A stretch of 64,000 nucleotides of DNA, from assembly GCA_034506175.1 (NCBI GenBank), contig JAPDQB010000024.1:26413-90412 (forward strand), read 5' to 3'. The stretch comes from a candidate division KSB1 bacterium. Its GTDB lineage: Bacteria > Zhuqueibacterota > Zhuqueibacteria > Zhuqueibacterales > Zhuqueibacteraceae. Position 1 is the first letter of the stretch. Every line of letters starts with the position of its first letter. The translations under genes were made by a program, and so were the position numbers. Below are positions 60,891-64,000 of the stretch, piece after piece. The notes under the pieces were generated by a model. It saw only the letters and a list, made by a program, of their open reading frames with translations. It searched no databases and was not told the DNA's origin.

Positions 60891-61280
60891 TCAACGGGAA
60901 AATAATGTACGCCAAAAGGTCACGAGGCCGCGGGCAATACCGCTTACCAATGCTGTCAGGTCCAACAACGGCCGCTCGAGGCGCTCACGAATCATGCGCT
61001 CGAAATCGTGAACATCGCGAGCCGTGACGCGCAGCGCTTCCACCATGTCGCCAACCTTTGGCGCTTGTCGTTCCAACGTGTGAACGATGCTGCGGATATC
61101 GCTGGAGATTTTGGTGATGTCATGAATCAACGGCGGCATGTTCATGCGCACAGTTTCGACAAGCTTTTCGGCTTCCATGGCCAATTTACGAATACGCCAA
61201 AGCGCCGCCACCGCCGCCGCCATGATCATGAGCATGGAAAAAGCAATGATCACCAGGCTCCACGCCATCATCATTTCCAT
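60891..61280 (-). CDS. DUF948-like small membrane-anchored protein
   Basis: 129 residues from ATG 61280. One N-terminal transmembrane helix (SLVIIAFSMLMIMAAAVAAL) is followed by a long helical coiled-coil part (RKLAMEAEKLVETVRMNMPP, DITKISSDIRSIVHTLERQA, VGDMVEALRVTARDVHDFER). The overall shape is that of DUF948-type stress-envelope proteins. It precedes cysQ and follows a YtxH-type gene, a common grouping (YtxH plus DUF948) in Firmicutes and other phyla. Confidence 0.68.
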   Translation of the reverse strand: MEMMMAWSLVIIAFSMLMIMAAAVAALWRIRKLAMEAEKLVETVRMNMPPLIHDITKISSDIRSIVHTLERQAPKVGDMVEALRVTARDVHDFERMIRERLERPLLDLTALVSGIARGLVTFWRTLFSR

Positions 61281-61381
61281 GATTCCATTTTCCTTGCGTG
61301 GTGCAGATGCTTCCAGCGCCGACAAACAAGCGGGAAGCATCGTTCCCAATCCATGTTCGATTCAATTTTATCGCAAAATAT

Positions 61382-61816
61382 TCAGGCCTGGTCCTTGGCT
61401 TTATTGCCTTCAACTTCTTCACGATAGGCCTTGGCGCCGGCTTCAAACGCTGATTTGACCCGGCCTTTCTCACGTTCGATCACTTTCGCGCCTTGCTCGA
61501 CGAGATCCCGGGCTTTGGCGCGGCCTTCGCTGATCAATTGATCAGCTTTGGCGCGGGCTTCGGCAATTTTCGCCTCGGCTTGCGAGCGCAGCGCTTCGGC
61601 CTGACGCTTACCCTCTTCTATGACTTCAGCGGCTTTTTCCTTCCATTCACCGAGCTGCGCTTCGGTTTCATCGTAAAGCTCGCGCGATTTGCGGCGAATA
61701 TCGGCGCGCAGCTCGATGCCCGATTTCGGCGCAAAAAGCAGCGCAAACACCGCGCCGATCGCGCCGCCGATCAAAAAACCTTTAAAAAAATCAGCACCTC
61801 GATTTTCCTGGGGCAT
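61382..61816 (-). CDS. YtxH-domain protein
   Basis: 144 residues. The YtxH start FFKGFLIGGAIGAVFALLFA with PKSGIELRADIRRKSRELYD is followed by a long Ala/Glu/Lys-rich coiled coil (EKAAEVIEEGKRQAEALRSQ, AEARAKADQLISEGRAKARD). It resembles apolipophorin- or LEA-like stress proteins. The hydrophobic segment suggests inner-membrane attachment. It lies between ligA and the DUF948-like gene on the same strand. Confidence 0.85.
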   Translation of the reverse strand: MPQENRGADFFKGFLIGGAIGAVFALLFAPKSGIELRADIRRKSRELYDETEAQLGEWKEKAAEVIEEGKRQAEALRSQAEAKIAEARAKADQLISEGRAKARDLVEQGAKVIEREKGRVKSAFEAGAKAYREEVEGNKAKDQA

Positions 61817-61849
61817 AACTCCTCCAAAGTTGAATGTGATGATTACTTT

Positions 61850-64000
<2,151 letters not shown>

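Overview
This 64-kb window is a stretch of a Gram-negative bacterial chromosome. Outer-membrane genes (a TamA/TamB pair, further beta-barrel proteins, a PorP/SprF-like protein), a BNR/sortilin-type repeat protein, a Ser/Thr kinase fused to a STAND ATPase and TPRs, and two sigma-54 activators together suggest a member of the Bacteroidetes/FCB superphylum or a nearby candidate phylum (KSB1- or Calditrichota-like). This placement is inferred from gene content only. No rRNA, tRNA or CRISPR array was found.

Layout. 0-7.9 kb: end of a sensor kinase and its NtrC-type partner, an OsmC protein, an MFS exporter, a PEGA lipid/surface-type protein, a pair of unknown membrane proteins, a nucleotidyltransferase, then a PduS-PduT pair, the electron-conduit module of bacterial microcompartments, here without any other microcompartment gene. 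7.9-15.7 kb: mobile-element debris (a frameshifted DDE integrase, a degenerate MEKFLNK-type element gene, a decayed transposase/ExeA ATPase pair) flanking an M1 peptidase and a membrane protein. 15.7-28.7 kb: a nearly all-minus-strand accessory cluster of small redox and stress enzymes (4Fe-4S protein and GNAT pair, two MBL hydrolases, two SDRs, an NADP reductase, two near-identical lipoproteins, a ferredoxin fused to a nucleotide cyclase, a ferredoxin reductase, pirin, SnoaL, VOC, YceI, Crp/Fnr). It is interrupted by tandem and palindromic repeats and gene relics.

28.7-39.4 kb: a truncated kinase copy, a DUF5674 locus, the large kinase-STAND-TPR protein, a GAF/sigma-54 activator, a secreted protein, a cytochrome c lipoprotein, a hicBA toxin-antitoxin module bracketed by terminators, and a diheme/ethylbenzene-dehydrogenase-type cytochrome. 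39.6-46.2 kb: dnaE, an SRPBCC protein, two overlapping TIR-only genes, a PorP/SprF-like protein and a small toxin-antitoxin-like pair. 46.3-63.9 kb: a conserved minus-strand block with the BNR protein, obg, tamB, tamA, a barrel protein, a 2-hydroxyacid dehydrogenase, an Rpn-type nuclease, cysQ, small envelope proteins and ligA.

Working together: the ferredoxin-cyclase and adjacent ferredoxin reductase suggest a redox-to-cyclic-nucleotide signalling unit. Its active-site residues look guanylate-type rather than adenylate-type. PduS/PduT would pass electrons through a shell pore, but this PduS lacks part of its flavin domain. The tandem TIR genes look like a compact NADase-type defence or signalling pair. 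A structured repeat occurs twice (about 13.4 and 28.9 kb) with paired base changes that preserve a long hairpin.
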